Part shown: in pieces, positions 33,343 to 46,500 of the stretch | Position numbering within the stretch: position 1 is the stretch's first letter | Layout: every line of letters starts with the position of its first letter | Assembly (NCBI GenBank): GCA_016987375.1 | Contig: PJRA01000376.1 | Location: 41,204-105,203 of the forward strand | DNA: 64,000 bases | Origin: Brachionus koreanus | Lineage: Eukaryota; Rotifera; Eurotatoria; Ploima; Brachionidae | Direction: 5' to 3' | Notes under the pieces: generated by a model | The model's database searches: none | What the model was told of the DNA's origin: nothing | What the model saw: the letters and a program-made list of their open reading frames with translations, nothing else | Program-made: the position numbers and the translations under genes

Positions 33343-33615
33343 ATGTCGTCAATGACATTTGGTCAAAAAATATTTCAGCCTAAACCGCCAATTCAAGGCT
33401 CTTTTCCGCTTGATCATGAGGGTGAATGTAAGAGGCAAATGCTGGAATATATGCTGTGCATAAAAAGAGAAAAAAACGACAATTCTAAGTGTCGTAACCA
33501 AGCAAAGGAATATTTAAATTGTCGCATGAACAACAACTTAATGGACAAAAGAGATTTGTCCACGTTTGGCTATAAAGATGAGGAAACTAATGTCCAATCT
33601 TCGGATAATAAATAA
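33343..33615 (+). CDS. COX19: COX19, mitochondrial copper/cytochrome oxidase assembly factor
   Basis: A 90-residue protein starting at ATG 33343 (an upstream in-frame TTG at 33328 is unlikely). It has the twin CX9C helix-hairpin of the CHCH fold: CKRQMLEYMLC and CRNQAKEYLNC, oxidised by MIA40 on import into the intermembrane space. The N-terminal TFGQKIFQPKPPIQGSFPLD and the RDLSTFGY segment after the second helix are characteristic of COX19 rather than COX17 or COX23. COX19 acts with COX11 and SCO proteins in copper delivery to cytochrome c oxidase. Length and motifs are as expected; no intron lies in the coding region. Confidence 0.93.
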   Translation: MSSMTFGQKIFQPKPPIQGSFPLDHEGECKRQMLEYMLCIKREKNDNSKCRNQAKEYLNCRMNNNLMDKRDLSTFGYKDEETNVQSSDNK

Positions 33616-35125
33616 ATATTGTTTTTTCTCTTAAATAATTTGTTGATTCATTTAGAAAAAAATAAAAATAATCTCCTAAAAATAAGTCTAATCAGTTTCA
33701 AATTAATTTATAATAAATAATTTAAATACAAGATCTTTCTTAAATTTTAAAAATTTGATTTATTAGCTATTTAAAAATAGTTAGAAAAAAATCAATTGTT
33801 TATAAGATATTTATTTAATAGCTCCAATTCTTCAATTCAATTTTTGCTATTAAATATTTTTTTTAAATTTTAAATCCTATGCAATTTTATAAAAAGTTAT
33901 TACTACAAAATTTCTAAAATTTATTGAAATAAAAATTTATTTCTTACATAATTTATTTGATTTAGTAAAGATATTTTATATTATTGATTTTAACATTATG
34001 TTTTGATCCTTTGATAATGGTTTTCAATAAGTATTTTTCGGCCTAACTGCACAATTTTTTACCAATTGTGTCGTTAAGGATTTTTACTTATGTCATAAAG
34101 TCTGTGTCAAACCAAAATAAAAAAGTCATTTTAAATTACTATTTTTATTCAAATAAACTATTTTTTAAAAATGCATACAGATAATAAGCATTAAAAGTTT
34201 AAGATCAGTTGATAAACAAAAAACGAAACATAGTGAGGCTTTAATTAGCACATTAGGTAAACAAAAGGATCAGCTTTCAGATTTTAGAATTAATATCTAA
34301 ATCTAATGTCAATTATTAATGTTACATTAATAAAATTGTTCATTTTTTCCGAAAATTTTTTTATTAACCTAACCTAATCTCTTTTAAAAAACATTTAATA
34401 TTATAAATTAAAACTTAATAAAATGATTTTATCTAAATTATTGTTAATTTTAATAATTAAATCTTTAATTTTATAATTGGAAAAATGATAAAGATCTTGT
34501 TAAATTACTGGCAAAACTGGAATTAGCTTTTAAAAGCATTTTTTAAATTATTTTTTATTATTTTCAATGAATTTTTACACTTAAATTAGTTAATATACGC
34601 AATCTAAGCCAAAAAATTTTATCATTATAATTACAGTCTGATCAATAATTATTTATTTTAAAATAATGAACTATTTCAATTTTTATCGATTTGCAGATTA
34701 GCAATTCGTTTGCTGTCATTTTTTATTACATGAAATCAAATATTTTTTATGGTAGAGTGAATTTGAGATATTTTTAAAATTGGAAAATTTTGAAAAGCTT
34801 TGAAAAAATTCTAAATTTAAAAAATTTTCAATAAAATCTAAATTTTAATTTAAATAATTATTTTTGTCAAAGAGATTGTTTTTAAATTTAAATTTTCATA
34901 AATTTGCTTTTGTTCAGAAAAAATCGCTCTCAACTTATTTGTTTAGTATCATGAACTTTTATAGTCTAATCCACAATCATCAAGAAAGTAAGTGAACAAC
35001 TTAAAACTCAATTTGAAAATACATTGAGTCTAGAAGAACTTAATTAGCAACTATTTTTAACACTAAAAAAAACCTCATGAGTTTTTGTAACTCTTTTTGG
35101 AAAAAAAAAATTAAAATAAAAGAAA
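33616..35125. other. Intergenic, no gene seen
   Basis: AT-rich sequence with no coding signal. Confidence 0.5.
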
Positions 35126-35166
35126 TTATTATTATTATTATTTTCATTGAATGCCTTTAAATAATG
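35126..35166 (-). repeat. Retroelement 3' tail with (TAA)n microsatellite, copy 1
   Basis: On the minus strand, TTTAAAGGCATTCAATGAAA is followed by a run of AAT triplets. The same layout recurs at 35484-35530 and, on the plus strand, at 36053-36080 after a LINE relic. This is typical of LINE or SINE 3' ends. Confidence 0.6.
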
Positions 35167-35483
35167 CTATAAAAAAATAATGAAAAAAACAGATTTTTAT
35201 TTCCTAAGATTTTGCAATTTAAAATTTTTCTAATAAATCAGCCAAAATTTCTAGTATTTAAAATAGATCAATTTGAAATTTAAGTTTTTAGCGTAAGGTA
35301 TTAGCGGAAATCTCTTCTTGACCAGTAGCTTTATGATTAAACATGTTGAAATATACACTATTCAAGCTCTCAATTTGATCTTAATAAAAGAATCAATCAA
35401 TCTTTTTCTAGATTTCAAATAATTTTAATCTCAATCATATTTTATAAATCTCAATTTTAAATATTGGCACTATTCTGCAGTAT

Positions 35484-35530
35484 ATTATTATTATTATCAT
35501 TTATTTCAATGAACGCCTTTAAGGCGATGT
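35484..35530 (-). repeat. Retroelement 3' tail with (TAA)n microsatellite, copy 2
   Basis: On the minus strand, CATCGCCTTAAAGGCGTTCA is followed by TTGAAATAAATGA and ATA triplets. The small palindrome CGCCTTAAAGGCG could form a terminal hairpin, as seen in some non-LTR element ends. Confidence 0.6.
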
Positions 35531-35864
35531 TAAAACGAAAAAAAAGACAACAAAATAAAATAAACAGGTTTAGAGAAATTAAAGACATATGTTTTGCGTC
35601 AAAATAGTGTTTAGTAATTATCTAAAATTCAATGTAATATTTTTGAAGCAAAAAAAGAGTTTTTTTTCTTTTATTTTGTGATTTTTTCTAAAAATATATA
35701 ATTGTTAAATTTTGATAATTTTATTTCTTAATTAAAATCTTTAAATTCAAAATAAAGATATCCTAAATTTTTTTACACACTAATTCAAAATTTTCATATT
35801 AATGTTAAAAATTGCTTTAATCTTAAATTATATAATCTACTACTTGAACAGTTCAATTATACTA

Positions 35865-36080
35865 GAGTGATTTGTAGGAAACAAAAGATCACTTTTTCCA
35901 TTGAAAAATGGTACGTTTTCAGAACAAAAACTTGTCATACCCATTAACTTGGAGTACAGATACTTAGAAATGTCAGATTATAATATAATCAACTTTGAAA
36001 ATAAGCTTGATATTTTATTAAAATATTTTTTAATTTTTTTTACATCCTCTACTAGGCGTTAATTGAATAAATAAATAAGT
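35865..36080 (+). mobile_element. Short LINE C-terminal relic with tail
   Basis: The plus-strand frame reads GTFSEQKLVIPINLEYRYLE and then SDYNIINFENKLDILL, resembling the LINE end '...FS.R.V..WN.LP......i..F...LD'. It is followed by AGGCGTTAATTGAATAAATA, matching the tails at 35126 and 35484. Heavily decayed. Confidence 0.55.
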
Positions 36081-36815
36081 TTAAATTTTTCATATATTTT
36101 CGAATGCAATCATTTTTAAATTTGGATATCTTCAAAGTATTATTAAAAATTTTAAAATATCTTTAAAATTGCTTTATTATATTCGATGTTTTTTAATATT
36201 CTAATAGTTGACCCTAAAAAATTCCGATTTATTAGCTTTAAAATCTAATCTTTGTACATTTAAATGAGAAATTTAAATAAAAAATAAAATAAGAAAACCT
36301 ATGTTAAGATTTTGTTTTTCACTTTATTGCTTTTTACGCGTCCGGAGATATTAATAGATATTTGTTTCAATAGAAATATTCAATAATAATAATATAAATT
36401 GAAAATCAATCTAGCATCAGGGTGAAAATTTTTTAAATTAAAAAGAATTAATAATTTGAATTGCTTTATTTGAAAATATGATACATTTATTTTAAAAAAA
36501 AATGAAAAAACATTTTTAGCCAAAAAAAAATTTTTCATTTAATTCTTGTTTTTACACCATTTTTATAGCGAAAATAAAATTTTTGTTGGTTGATGTTTGG
36601 TAAATTGAGGAATAGTTTAAAGACTATTTATGACAGTGCATAAAATTTCTAATAAGATTATTTTTTTAATTTGTCTAAAAAATTTTATTTCCTTTTCCTA
36701 TACTTTGTCGAAAAAGATTAATTAAATGGGCATAATTAAGAATACACTGAGCTTAAATGCATCTTAAAAGCATTAAATGTAACTTATTAATTTTCTTTAT
36801 TGAATAAAAATTGAG

Positions 36816-39800
36816 CTATGGATGTTCTCCTAATGCCTGTGCTTGCTTGTAACTAATTGAAATAGGCTTAGGCTTAAAACTAAATAAATTAATTGATTTT
36901 GAATTTTTTCGATTATTTATGCTAAAATTTTGATTTAAATTGTGATCACTATCGACATTAGAATTAAGCGCAGTTAACGAATGCCACCATGCTATTGATT
37001 TCTTGCTCTCAAGCATATCTTTCCATTGAGCATATTCATTTCCTCTTGATGATGATGAAATTGAAAATGAGCCGAGTAATTCGCGATTAGTTAAAGAATC
37101 GTGATATATCAAAAATTGAATCATTATGTCATTAAGCTGATCTTTTTTAAGATTAGTAAAAACAATTTCTTCGTTATAAACAGGACACATAGTTCCTTTT
37201 TGAGACGATGTTTTCTTTTTTTTCAGCTTTTTGCCATCCTTAGACAAAATGCACACCTTGACAAACGGATCTGCCAAGACAAAAGTTAATAATGATGAAA
37301 AAAAATTTCTATTTTAAATTGAATAAACTTACCTGGAAGGAGTTTTTTATCAGGACCTAAACCTTGCAAATTTCTGGCCTTGATTACTACAATTGTCAAA
37401 CGCTCAGCAGCTGGCAAGTAAGCTAGCGAAAACATCAGGTCTCCGATATAATTTTCCTTAATGAAATATTTTAACTTTAATTTTAACAATCTGACTGTGC
37501 TCTTACCTCACTTAGTCTCACAAAAGGCTTTATTTCCTTGAGAAATATCTTTTTGTTCTCTATGTTTTGGTAGTTGAGTTTGTGTCCAAACATGCCTAAG
37601 CAGTCCTCCCTGGTCACTTTATCTACCTCGTACACTGATATTTCGATATAGCGTGATTCTAATTTGCTCAAATCCAAACAATCGAATTCAAACTGTTCTT
37701 CAAAAACAGGATTTGAATTGCGCTTGACAAGCTTGGTCTGGAATGCCGACTTGTCAGGCATCAGTGTGCATCTGCAATACAGATCTGAATTCGGACTTGT
37801 TTCTTTGAACTGAAGATCGAATATTCTCAACAAGTTAACAGTTAGTTTTTGTGAATCGCTCATATATTGAATACCAAATTCGAAAGAACCGATCGAGTCT
37901 ACGACCTGTTCCTCTCTTTCGTTTGAATTCTGCTCCTGGTTAAGCTTTTGGTAAAGAGTTTTTTGCAACTCTGTCGGATCAATCGGATCGAACATGGACG
38001 CTCTTCGGCGTCCAGATGTAATCGCTGCCGGGTTCCGAGCTGTTGCACCACTGCTAGTACTGCTTTCCCGTCTACTGTTATTTTGATTCATTGAATCGGC
38101 TTTTGATTCAAAATCTTCAAAAATTTAAGTTTAATTAATTTATTTTTTCAATAGCAATCAGCAACAGCATGAATGTAATTTTTGTTTGCCAATTTTCATT
38201 TGGCTTTTGATTACAAAAAAAGACAAGAAATAAAAATTTTCATATTATTTTTATACTTAAATTTAATCCTAATCAGATTTGATCGAAAAAAAATAAAATA
38301 AATAAATAAAATAAAAATTCATATTTTTATTTTCTATTTCATGATATATCAAGGATTAAATTAGTTAGTCTAATGGGAATAGAAAATTTGTTTCATTGCT
38401 GGAAAAGCTATCGCGTTTGATAATTCAAAAATTGGCTTTGTTATGTACATAGTATTAGGAAAAAAATTAAAACTTTAAAATAAAAATTAATAAATATTTT
38501 TTTAGACTAGTCAAAATGCTTCTTAAATATAAATATTTGTTTAGGAGAATAATCAGGTCTTTTGAAAAATAAATTAGACGTAATTTAATAAAAAACTCAA
38601 GACGAATGGAAGTAAAATATTTTTTTTTGCTTTTTGTTGATAAATAAGCCACTCTAAATTTGGCTTAATAAAAAAAAATAATTAATTGAACCTTGACAAT
38701 CTATTAATAGTTAATCACTAGTTTTTTTCTTAATCTGAAAATTATTTTTTGAAACAAATTTTTCAGACTAAATCCCAATTTACATCTTATTTACAAGTCT
38801 CAAACATGATAGTATTTAAATTAAACTTTTCATATCCACAAGAATAAAAAATGATCGATTTTAATACGAATTATGATAACTTTTAAATTTAGTTTTTTTT
38901 TTCTAATTTTTTATTGTCAAAGAATTTTTATTAAAACCAAAAAATAATTAATAAATAAATTACAGCTCTTTATTTTTCGTAATTGGTATTTTTTTGTACT
39001 TTATCAACTGAAATTTTGCATTAAATTTGATTTGGGCTAATTAAATTAATAAACGAAATGCTATAAAATACTAGATTTATTTATGCGTTCTAGATACTGT
39101 CACATACTTAACTAAATTTCATGGATATAAACGAAAAGAAATATATGTCTAAGAAGATGGCTTTTTAGATTTTCAGTAAAATGTTGTTTTCATTAGAAAA
39201 ATTAATCAAGAAAATTGAGCGAAATGTTTCTTGCAGTCTAATCAACATCGTTCACATTGATTTTTTAGCTAAAATGCCTTTCATAACCAATTGTTTGCTT
39301 AAATTCATTTGATCATTATTTTTCTTAAGATTAATCTGAAAATTAATTAGCTTAAAAAAGTCTAATTTTATAAAAATGTGATAAATTTGAATTGAAAAAT
39401 TTACTGTAAGATAGAGAGAGGCACAATTTTATTGTTCTAAAAATAATAAATTAATTAAATGCCTAAAAAGTAAAAACTAACTAATGAGCTTTTGTTATTT
39501 CAAATAAATCGAAATTTTTAATTGAGCTGATTCAAAAAAAAAGGAATTTAAGGTAAAATCGGAAAAAGGTAGCCAAATTATAGCTATTAAATTTGAAAGA
39601 GTACTAAATTAGCAATTTAAATATAATAATTTACTATAATTATTCCTTGTACGATCGTCAATGCTCATTTATTAGCCCAAATAAAAATATTGTTGTAAAA
39701 TCTTGATTAAATATTAGTCTTGAAGAGAAAAATTTAATTTTATTCTTAGTTAAATTTAACTTTTAATTCAAAATGAATTCGAGTTAAGTTATTTAAATAG

Positions 39801-42800
39801 TCCTGATTCTTGAGGGTTAGCTCAAAATTAAGAAAAAAAAAAGAAGAAAATTATTAAAATTTTCTAATCATAGAGTTTAAATCCCTGAAATCCAAATTTT
39901 ATTAAGGAAGTTTTCAAACAATGCTCTTTATAGCAGTCTGTAGATTTTTCTTTGCTTTTAATTCAAACAATTAATTTTCGAATGAAGACAAAGAATATCA
40001 ACTTTTTAATAAATTTATTTAAAGTACTTGAAAAATTTAATAAATACTCGAGCCAGGATTTTACAAGCTTCCTAAATAAAAAAAAATAGCTAAATGAAAA
40101 ATAAATATTGAGGTCTAGGCCTTAAGTCTTAAAATTATTTTTTTTTGAAGAAAAATTGATTTTTAAGATTATTAATTCTTTCGCTTTTAGATTTGATGAG
40201 ATAATACCAAATCTAGAGTTTTTAAATTATTAGCAAATTTTTATTGTCTTTATTTCACTGAATTTCTTATTTAGAAGTTCGAATTTATTTTTAGCTCTCA
40301 AGTCTTCAAGCTAAATTTCTTTTTTATTAATTAAAAAATTATTTCAATCTTATTCTAATAACTAAATTAAAATGCATTTACAGTAAATGCATTGCCAAAA
40401 TTTTAAAATAGATTTTTTTATTTATGAATTGTCTGCTATGATTTCTAATGGAAAATATCTGTTTCCTTAAATTTGACATTTAATTTTCGAAAAAAAATTG
40501 ATATTCAACTCTTGTTGAATCTATATTAATCGAGTAAGAGCTTAAAACGACTTGGACACAACAAAAATAAAAACAAAAATTTTGTACTTAATTTTTAACT
40601 CCTAATAAAACATAAAAAAATGCTCTTCTACTTTAAATTCATTTCTCAAAAAAAGATCAATAGAAACAAATTTTTTTTAGTACATAAAATAGAAATAAAT
40701 CAATTGAAAAATTATATTTGAGATTTAATTTTGGGTAAGTTGATAATTTTTATATAGGAATATTTCTATAATTTTTTTCAATAATATTATATGATAAACA
40801 GACTAAATTTTATATTCGGAAGTCACTTAAAACATTAATTCTTATTTAAAAATAATTTTACAATATTTGATAAAATTTATAAAAATGACATCCGGATTAG
40901 TTGGCGAAATCTAACTTTTATAAAGAATCAAGCAAAAAAAATGAAAATAAAACTATATTCAACTTATAATGGATTCTTTATCTGAATTAAGCATTTATAA
41001 ATTATCTAATCTGACATTTCTGATATTGAAATAAAATAAAAATTTAAATTGCTTTTTGTCGACTTAAGAATAATCTTTTAAAGAATCTTTTAGGAAAATT
41101 GAACATCAATCAACTCATTTTAAATGAAATATTTAAAAAATTATTTATTCAAAAAATTTATTCTTAAAATATAAAATGATGAATTAAATTGGAACTGTAT
41201 TATTGAAAAAAATTTTATATCTGAATTTTCATTTTCTTCTTCAAATAATTTGGTAGATTCAAAAACCAAAAAAAAATTTAAGCGCTTCTAATACAATTTC
41301 CTAAACGGTAATCTCTGATTCCTTTTTTTTTAATAGTTTTAAAGGCTTTTTATGCTTTTAATAATTCCGTTAAATCAGCTATAAATTAAAAACTAACTGA
41401 ATAACCTTTAAAAAATTCAATTTACGAATAGACCTAAATTTTAGTTGAGTCAAATTAAAACATTTTACCAAAAAATAAAAACATTAATATTCATAAATTA
41501 AAATATTATGTCTAATTTAGGAAAAATTCATTTAAATGTTTTTTTTTGTCCAGAAAAGGTCTTTTTCATCTGTTTTGTTGATTATTTTTGGCAATAAGAC
41601 ATTTTCCGAGACACAATCCGTTTTCAACAATTAAAAGAACTTTATCTAAAAGTCGTAATTTGATTTTTAATCACAATTTGAAAAAATAATTTCATTTAGA
41701 ATAATCAACAATAAGCAAATAAATTGTAACAAGAAAATGTAAACCAAAAATACTAAAAATGAAAATATTTATTATCAAAAAACGAGATTCAAAAACCTAA
41801 CGAAATCAATAAATAAAATTTCGTAATAATTTTTCATTTATTTATTTATAGATTAAAATGTATATGAATTGACTCGTTTTCAAAGTCTTAAATTTAATTT
41901 CAAAAAGTAACTGTATAATGAAAACATTCAAATGAAAATTCAAATGGGTCAAAAATTAGGCGAATGCAAATGATTTTTTCTAAAATGAATTTTTAAAAAT
42001 AAGCACAGTTAGTCTCTAAAGAAATCTACCTGATGTCACTAAAATGCCAAAAAAGATTAAATTAAATTCTTAAATATGTCTGATTCTTTGACTAAATAAG
42101 AAATGAATAAAAGCACCCAAGAGACTTGATTAAACATAATCCATGTCAACTATGATGCTGTTTGAAAATTGCAAACAAGATTTTATTTAACTTTTATCTT
42201 AATTGATTATTTAATAAAATGACAATTGCATAAGCACAATTTACGTCATTTGCAAAATTTAAAAAAAAAATAATTTTACCCTGATCTACAATTAAATTTT
42301 CTTCAATTTCATCCAAACCATTTGCTTCAGATTTAAGTTCATACAATTTTTCATTAAATCCATTCACTAACTCTGTATTAGGAAGACTGGCTCGTTGCTT
42401 TTCGAGTCGTGCATGTCTTTCAATTTCAGGTGGGACCCAAAATTTTTCACTAACATTCCCTGGTGTCATAACAGAGAATCGTCGGTCTCGATGAGAGCCC
42501 ATAGATGAAGAAATTTTTGAACTGGTTGTGCCAACTGAGCATACGGAAGATTTTTTAGATGACAATAAACTTGGTGCAATACTTGGCTGTTGTTCTAAAG
42601 CAACTAGCTTTAAATTAGAGTTTTTTAAAGAGCTTGGATAATTGATGCTAAATTTCCTGTTGCTTAGATCTGAAATGCTTGTGTTGTTGGTGTAAATCGA
42701 GGAGGCATCTGAAAGTCTTTTTCTTCTATAATAGTCAACAACTGCTGGCTCATTATAAGTCGACGAAATGGACGAGCTTTTTCGTGAATTGGAATAACTA

Positions 42801-43531
42801 GAAATTGAATTTTTCTTAGAGTAATCAATGGAACTTTTGGCACTTGAATAACCTGAAGTTTTGATGTGCGAACTTGTATGTGATAAAGAATCATCTGAGG
42901 AAAACTCTTGAGAATTTTTTGTGTCTTTAAATTTTACACTATGTGTTGACAAGGAAACTGGGCCTGTTTTTTTTAAATTGGTGTTTTTGCGCAACGACCG
43001 TCTAGTTAGGCTTTTGCTAATCTTTTTTTTGGCTTTAAAATTAGCCAAATTTTCATTTTCAGTAGTCAAACTTGATCCAGTCAGGGTGATACATGATTGT
43101 TTTCTGGGAATATCTGTTGAGTCATCTTTAACTGGTTCAGATTCTTCTATTTGAAAAGATTTTCTCAATTTGTTTATTATGTGAAAAATGAGACCGTCAG
43201 TTGGATCATCTGATGAACTGTTTAGTTGGGCATTCAAATCATTGGTAGGCAATTTATCCTCAAATGAATCATTTGGCTCCATTTGAGTTAATTGTTGACT
43301 GTTTGGGCTTAAATCCGAAATTTTCTTTTCATGCTGCAATTTTAAACACGTTACACATTCTGGGTTTTTACATAATTCTTCCTTTTCCTTAGCATGCTTG
43401 GAACAGTATTTGAAACTTTTTCTTTTTTTCAACAAAATACTAACATAATATACTAAAATTGTCAGCAAAATGGCAAAGCAAACGATTATGATCATTATGT
43501 AAGCCATGTTCTCCAAAAAGTTATTACCCAT
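36816..43531 (-). CDS. SYT12: Synaptotagmin-12-like protein, N-terminal membrane anchor and two C2 domains
   Basis: Four exons (42280-43531, 37507-38114, 37333-37456, 36816-37270) join in phase to 812 residues; the ATG at 43531 is the first in frame. One transmembrane helix (about 10-34) is followed by a Lys/Cys-rich stretch and a very long Ser-rich cytosolic linker (about 80-490). C2A spans about 493-620, with SDLYCRCTLMPDKS and NPVFEEQFEFD. C2B is about 621-760, with FSLAYLPAAERLTIVVIKAR, DPFVKVCIL and the terminal WWHSL. The LPAAERLT block is characteristic of Syt12. Loop Asp residues that bind calcium are mostly replaced in C2B and partly in C2A, so calcium-independent membrane or vesicle function is inferred. 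The join over the 4.2-kb first intron rests on matching phase and domain logic and is less certain than the rest. Confidence 0.72.
38115..42279 (-). other. Large first intron of the synaptotagmin-like gene
   Basis: 4,165 bases of AT-rich DNA between a GTAAAA donor and a TTTTGAAG acceptor on the minus strand. No gene, repeat or RNA was recognised within it. Confidence 0.5.
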
Positions 43532-46500
43532 TTTAGACAGAAGTATCAGTACGTTTGGCAATTGTGTCTCAACAAATTAGCTAATTAGGTAAGTTTTATT
43601 TGATTAATTATCATCTTGAAAAAAAAATTCAAAATAATTAATTTAAGTTTTCGTGATAATAACTTAATTTAACACAGTTTGTCATGTTATTGTTGTGTTT
43701 CCGTTCCCACAGTTTACCTAAATTAATTTCAAAAATATAAAAGAAATTTTTTTAGTTGATGTTGAAATTTTTCAAAAATTAATTCTAAATACAATAATAA
43801 AAAAAATTTTGTTTGACAAATGCTAAAAGTCATTGTTTTTCATTAGATCGAATTTTTTTTATTTAATATTTTTTTATTTCTGATCCTAAAACTAGCCACG
43901 TATCGATTTTTAAAAAAGTCTAATTCATGGCATAATTTAAAAATAGGAAAAATTTTTTTTTATTTGACTTTTGATTTTACATTTATAAATTCAAAGTATG
44001 CACTTAACTTAAATTTATTTATTACCTGGAAAACAAAATTAATCAGCAACAAAATATTTTTAATTTTTTTCTATTTTGCTTTTTTACTGACCTGGTTCAA
44101 AGTCAAGCAAATTAAAAAATTAGTTTTACTAAACGAAAAAACACGGAAACGCGGAAAAAACAACGCTCAACAGGAAACGAATATTCTGCTTTAAATTAGT
44201 TGGCCTGTTGAATAGAGCAAAAAGTATTGAATTTCATTAAAAAAGGAAAAACACCTTATTTTATATTTATTTTTGATAAAATTGATGCATTTTAAAAAGA
44301 TTGATTTTTAGCTTTTATTAAAGGAAATAATTGCATAATTTAAATTGATAGTCTTTAATCAAAAAACCTTGTTAAAAACTATTCTGGTTTAATTTTAAAA
44401 ATTTATTTAAAAATTTGATTAGAATAATTTCAATTTTTATCAATAAATGATTAACAATTAATTAAACATGCATAGAACTTATTTGACTATTTTAACGAGA
44501 GCATATCATAAATCAAAGCTGTCAATTGTTGGCCAAATAATCGATTCCTATTTTAATGACAATATCAGCTAGTTTAAATGCTTATAACTTGACAAAATTA
44601 CGTAATCTCTCGTAATATGAGCACTAGTTTAATATTAGATATTGCTGAATGAAAATTAGCTAACTCGAATCTAAAAAAAAAGCTCTGAAAATACTCATAA
44701 ATACATAGTAGAAACCTTAAGACTAACTCTGATCCCAATTACATTTTAATTTTAATTAAAATTTCCTAAGACCTCTATTACCCTTAAAATTTTATTTCAA
44801 ATGTGCTTAAAGCAATCTTTATTGACTTAAGGATAAATGAGACTTTCACAGAATTTTGATTAATTGCTTTTTTGTTTTTTAAATAAAAAATGATAAAAAA
44901 ATTAATTATCTGTTTGATCGACATCCGATTTTTGATAGATTTTTCGCATCTTGAATAAAAGAGTTTAATTTGAATTTTAGATTTTTGCAATCATGCTAGA
45001 CGCAATGGATTCGTATCTACCTAGAATCAAATAAATCATCAATTTAGAATAAAATTTTAAAATTCTAAAAATAAACACATAAAAAAATGAGAATTAAAAA
45101 TGAAACTAATTTGAAAAGAAATCCCTGATTTTGCCACAAATAGTTTTTCGGCATTAATGCATTTATATATTTGTCTTTTAATTAAAAGTCCCCATACAAC
45201 ACATCTATTTTTTAATTCAATTTTTGTCTAACACACTTCTTCGACAATAGAATAAATCTAACTTTGATTAATTGCTACTAACTGTGAAATTGAATTCAAA
45301 CTTTTATCTCATTTAGGCACGTTTATGCGTTTTTGCATATCAAAAATAATTTATTTTCTAGTCATAGTCATAGTATTTGTATTTTTTGAGAAATAAAAAA
45401 TTTATTCACCATTCTCAAGGGACTCTAATGACAGAATGCTCTAGTTTGAAAAATTTTCATTCTTTCATAGAAATCAATTTTCCCTATTGAAATAGACAAA
45501 ACACCTTTTATCAAATTCCTGTTCTATTCATCACAAAGTGCTTTATTAATAAGTAATTTAGCCATTAACAATGATAAAATATTTCAAAAATTAAGCTTTT
45601 TAAACTAATTTTTGAAAGGCTGATGAATATTTTTTTATTAAAAGCAATTTGAAAAGCTCTTTTAAATCACAAATAAATGATGTTAATAATTAAAGAAAAA
45701 AGCTAGACTTGTATCGATACAATGAGAAAAAAATATGAATTTCCTAAGTGGCTATGAATTATGAGTCTTAACAAATTAGAAATTATACAATATAAATACA
45801 AACTTATTAAGGATGCAAACAGGAAAAATTTAGACTGTAAGAAATCATTCATATCAGAGTGAATTCGGATTTTGTTTCGATTCGAAGCTTCAATGTTACG
45901 TAACAATCAATTTGAGATGATTAGAATTTCGGTTAAATAAGATGATGATGTTAAATGAATGCTAACTGTGGCTGAAATATTTCGAATGCATCCTTACGGT
46001 TAAATTAACTCTTAAGACTAGCTTTAGAACAAAATATGATTTAACTATATTAAAATTTTATAAACAAGTCGAATGTAAATGTTTATAAAATTTTAGAGTG
46101 ATAATGCGTTTTAGTTGCATTCATTTTTGGTTAAAAATCTAATAAAAATAGAAAAAAAAATTAATTCTAAAGAAAAAAATAATTGCTAAAATTGTGAATT
46201 GAAAAAGTTCTTTTTTTGTAAATGTGAAACTAATTAAATGAGATTTTGCGATAAATTAAATCAGTTATTTGAAAGCTGAATGAATTTTTGAAATTTGATT
46301 TTTCAAATAACAAATATTATCAAATTGTGTTGTATTTTATCCGAGAAGCTAAATCTAAGAAGCAAAACAAATTTTTTCTTTTTATTTTAAAATAAACCAA
46401 AAATCTAATCAAAATTGTATTAATTTCAAGTGCTTGCATATATTTTTTTATTTTTTGTTTACTATCTAATTTGTGTAAATCAATTTGGTTAAAATATTTA

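Noticed and set aside
35126..35545. Repeated ATT blocks considered as a CRISPR-like or satellite array
   Set aside because: Only two units with unrelated spacers and microsatellite ends; better explained as retroelement 3' tails. No CRISPR array is expected in a nuclear animal genome.
43964..44194. Plus-strand frame with hydrophobic run and basic tail, divergent from the synaptotagmin-like gene
   Set aside because: No ATG in frame (begins TTG), no similarity, and no convincing partner exon.
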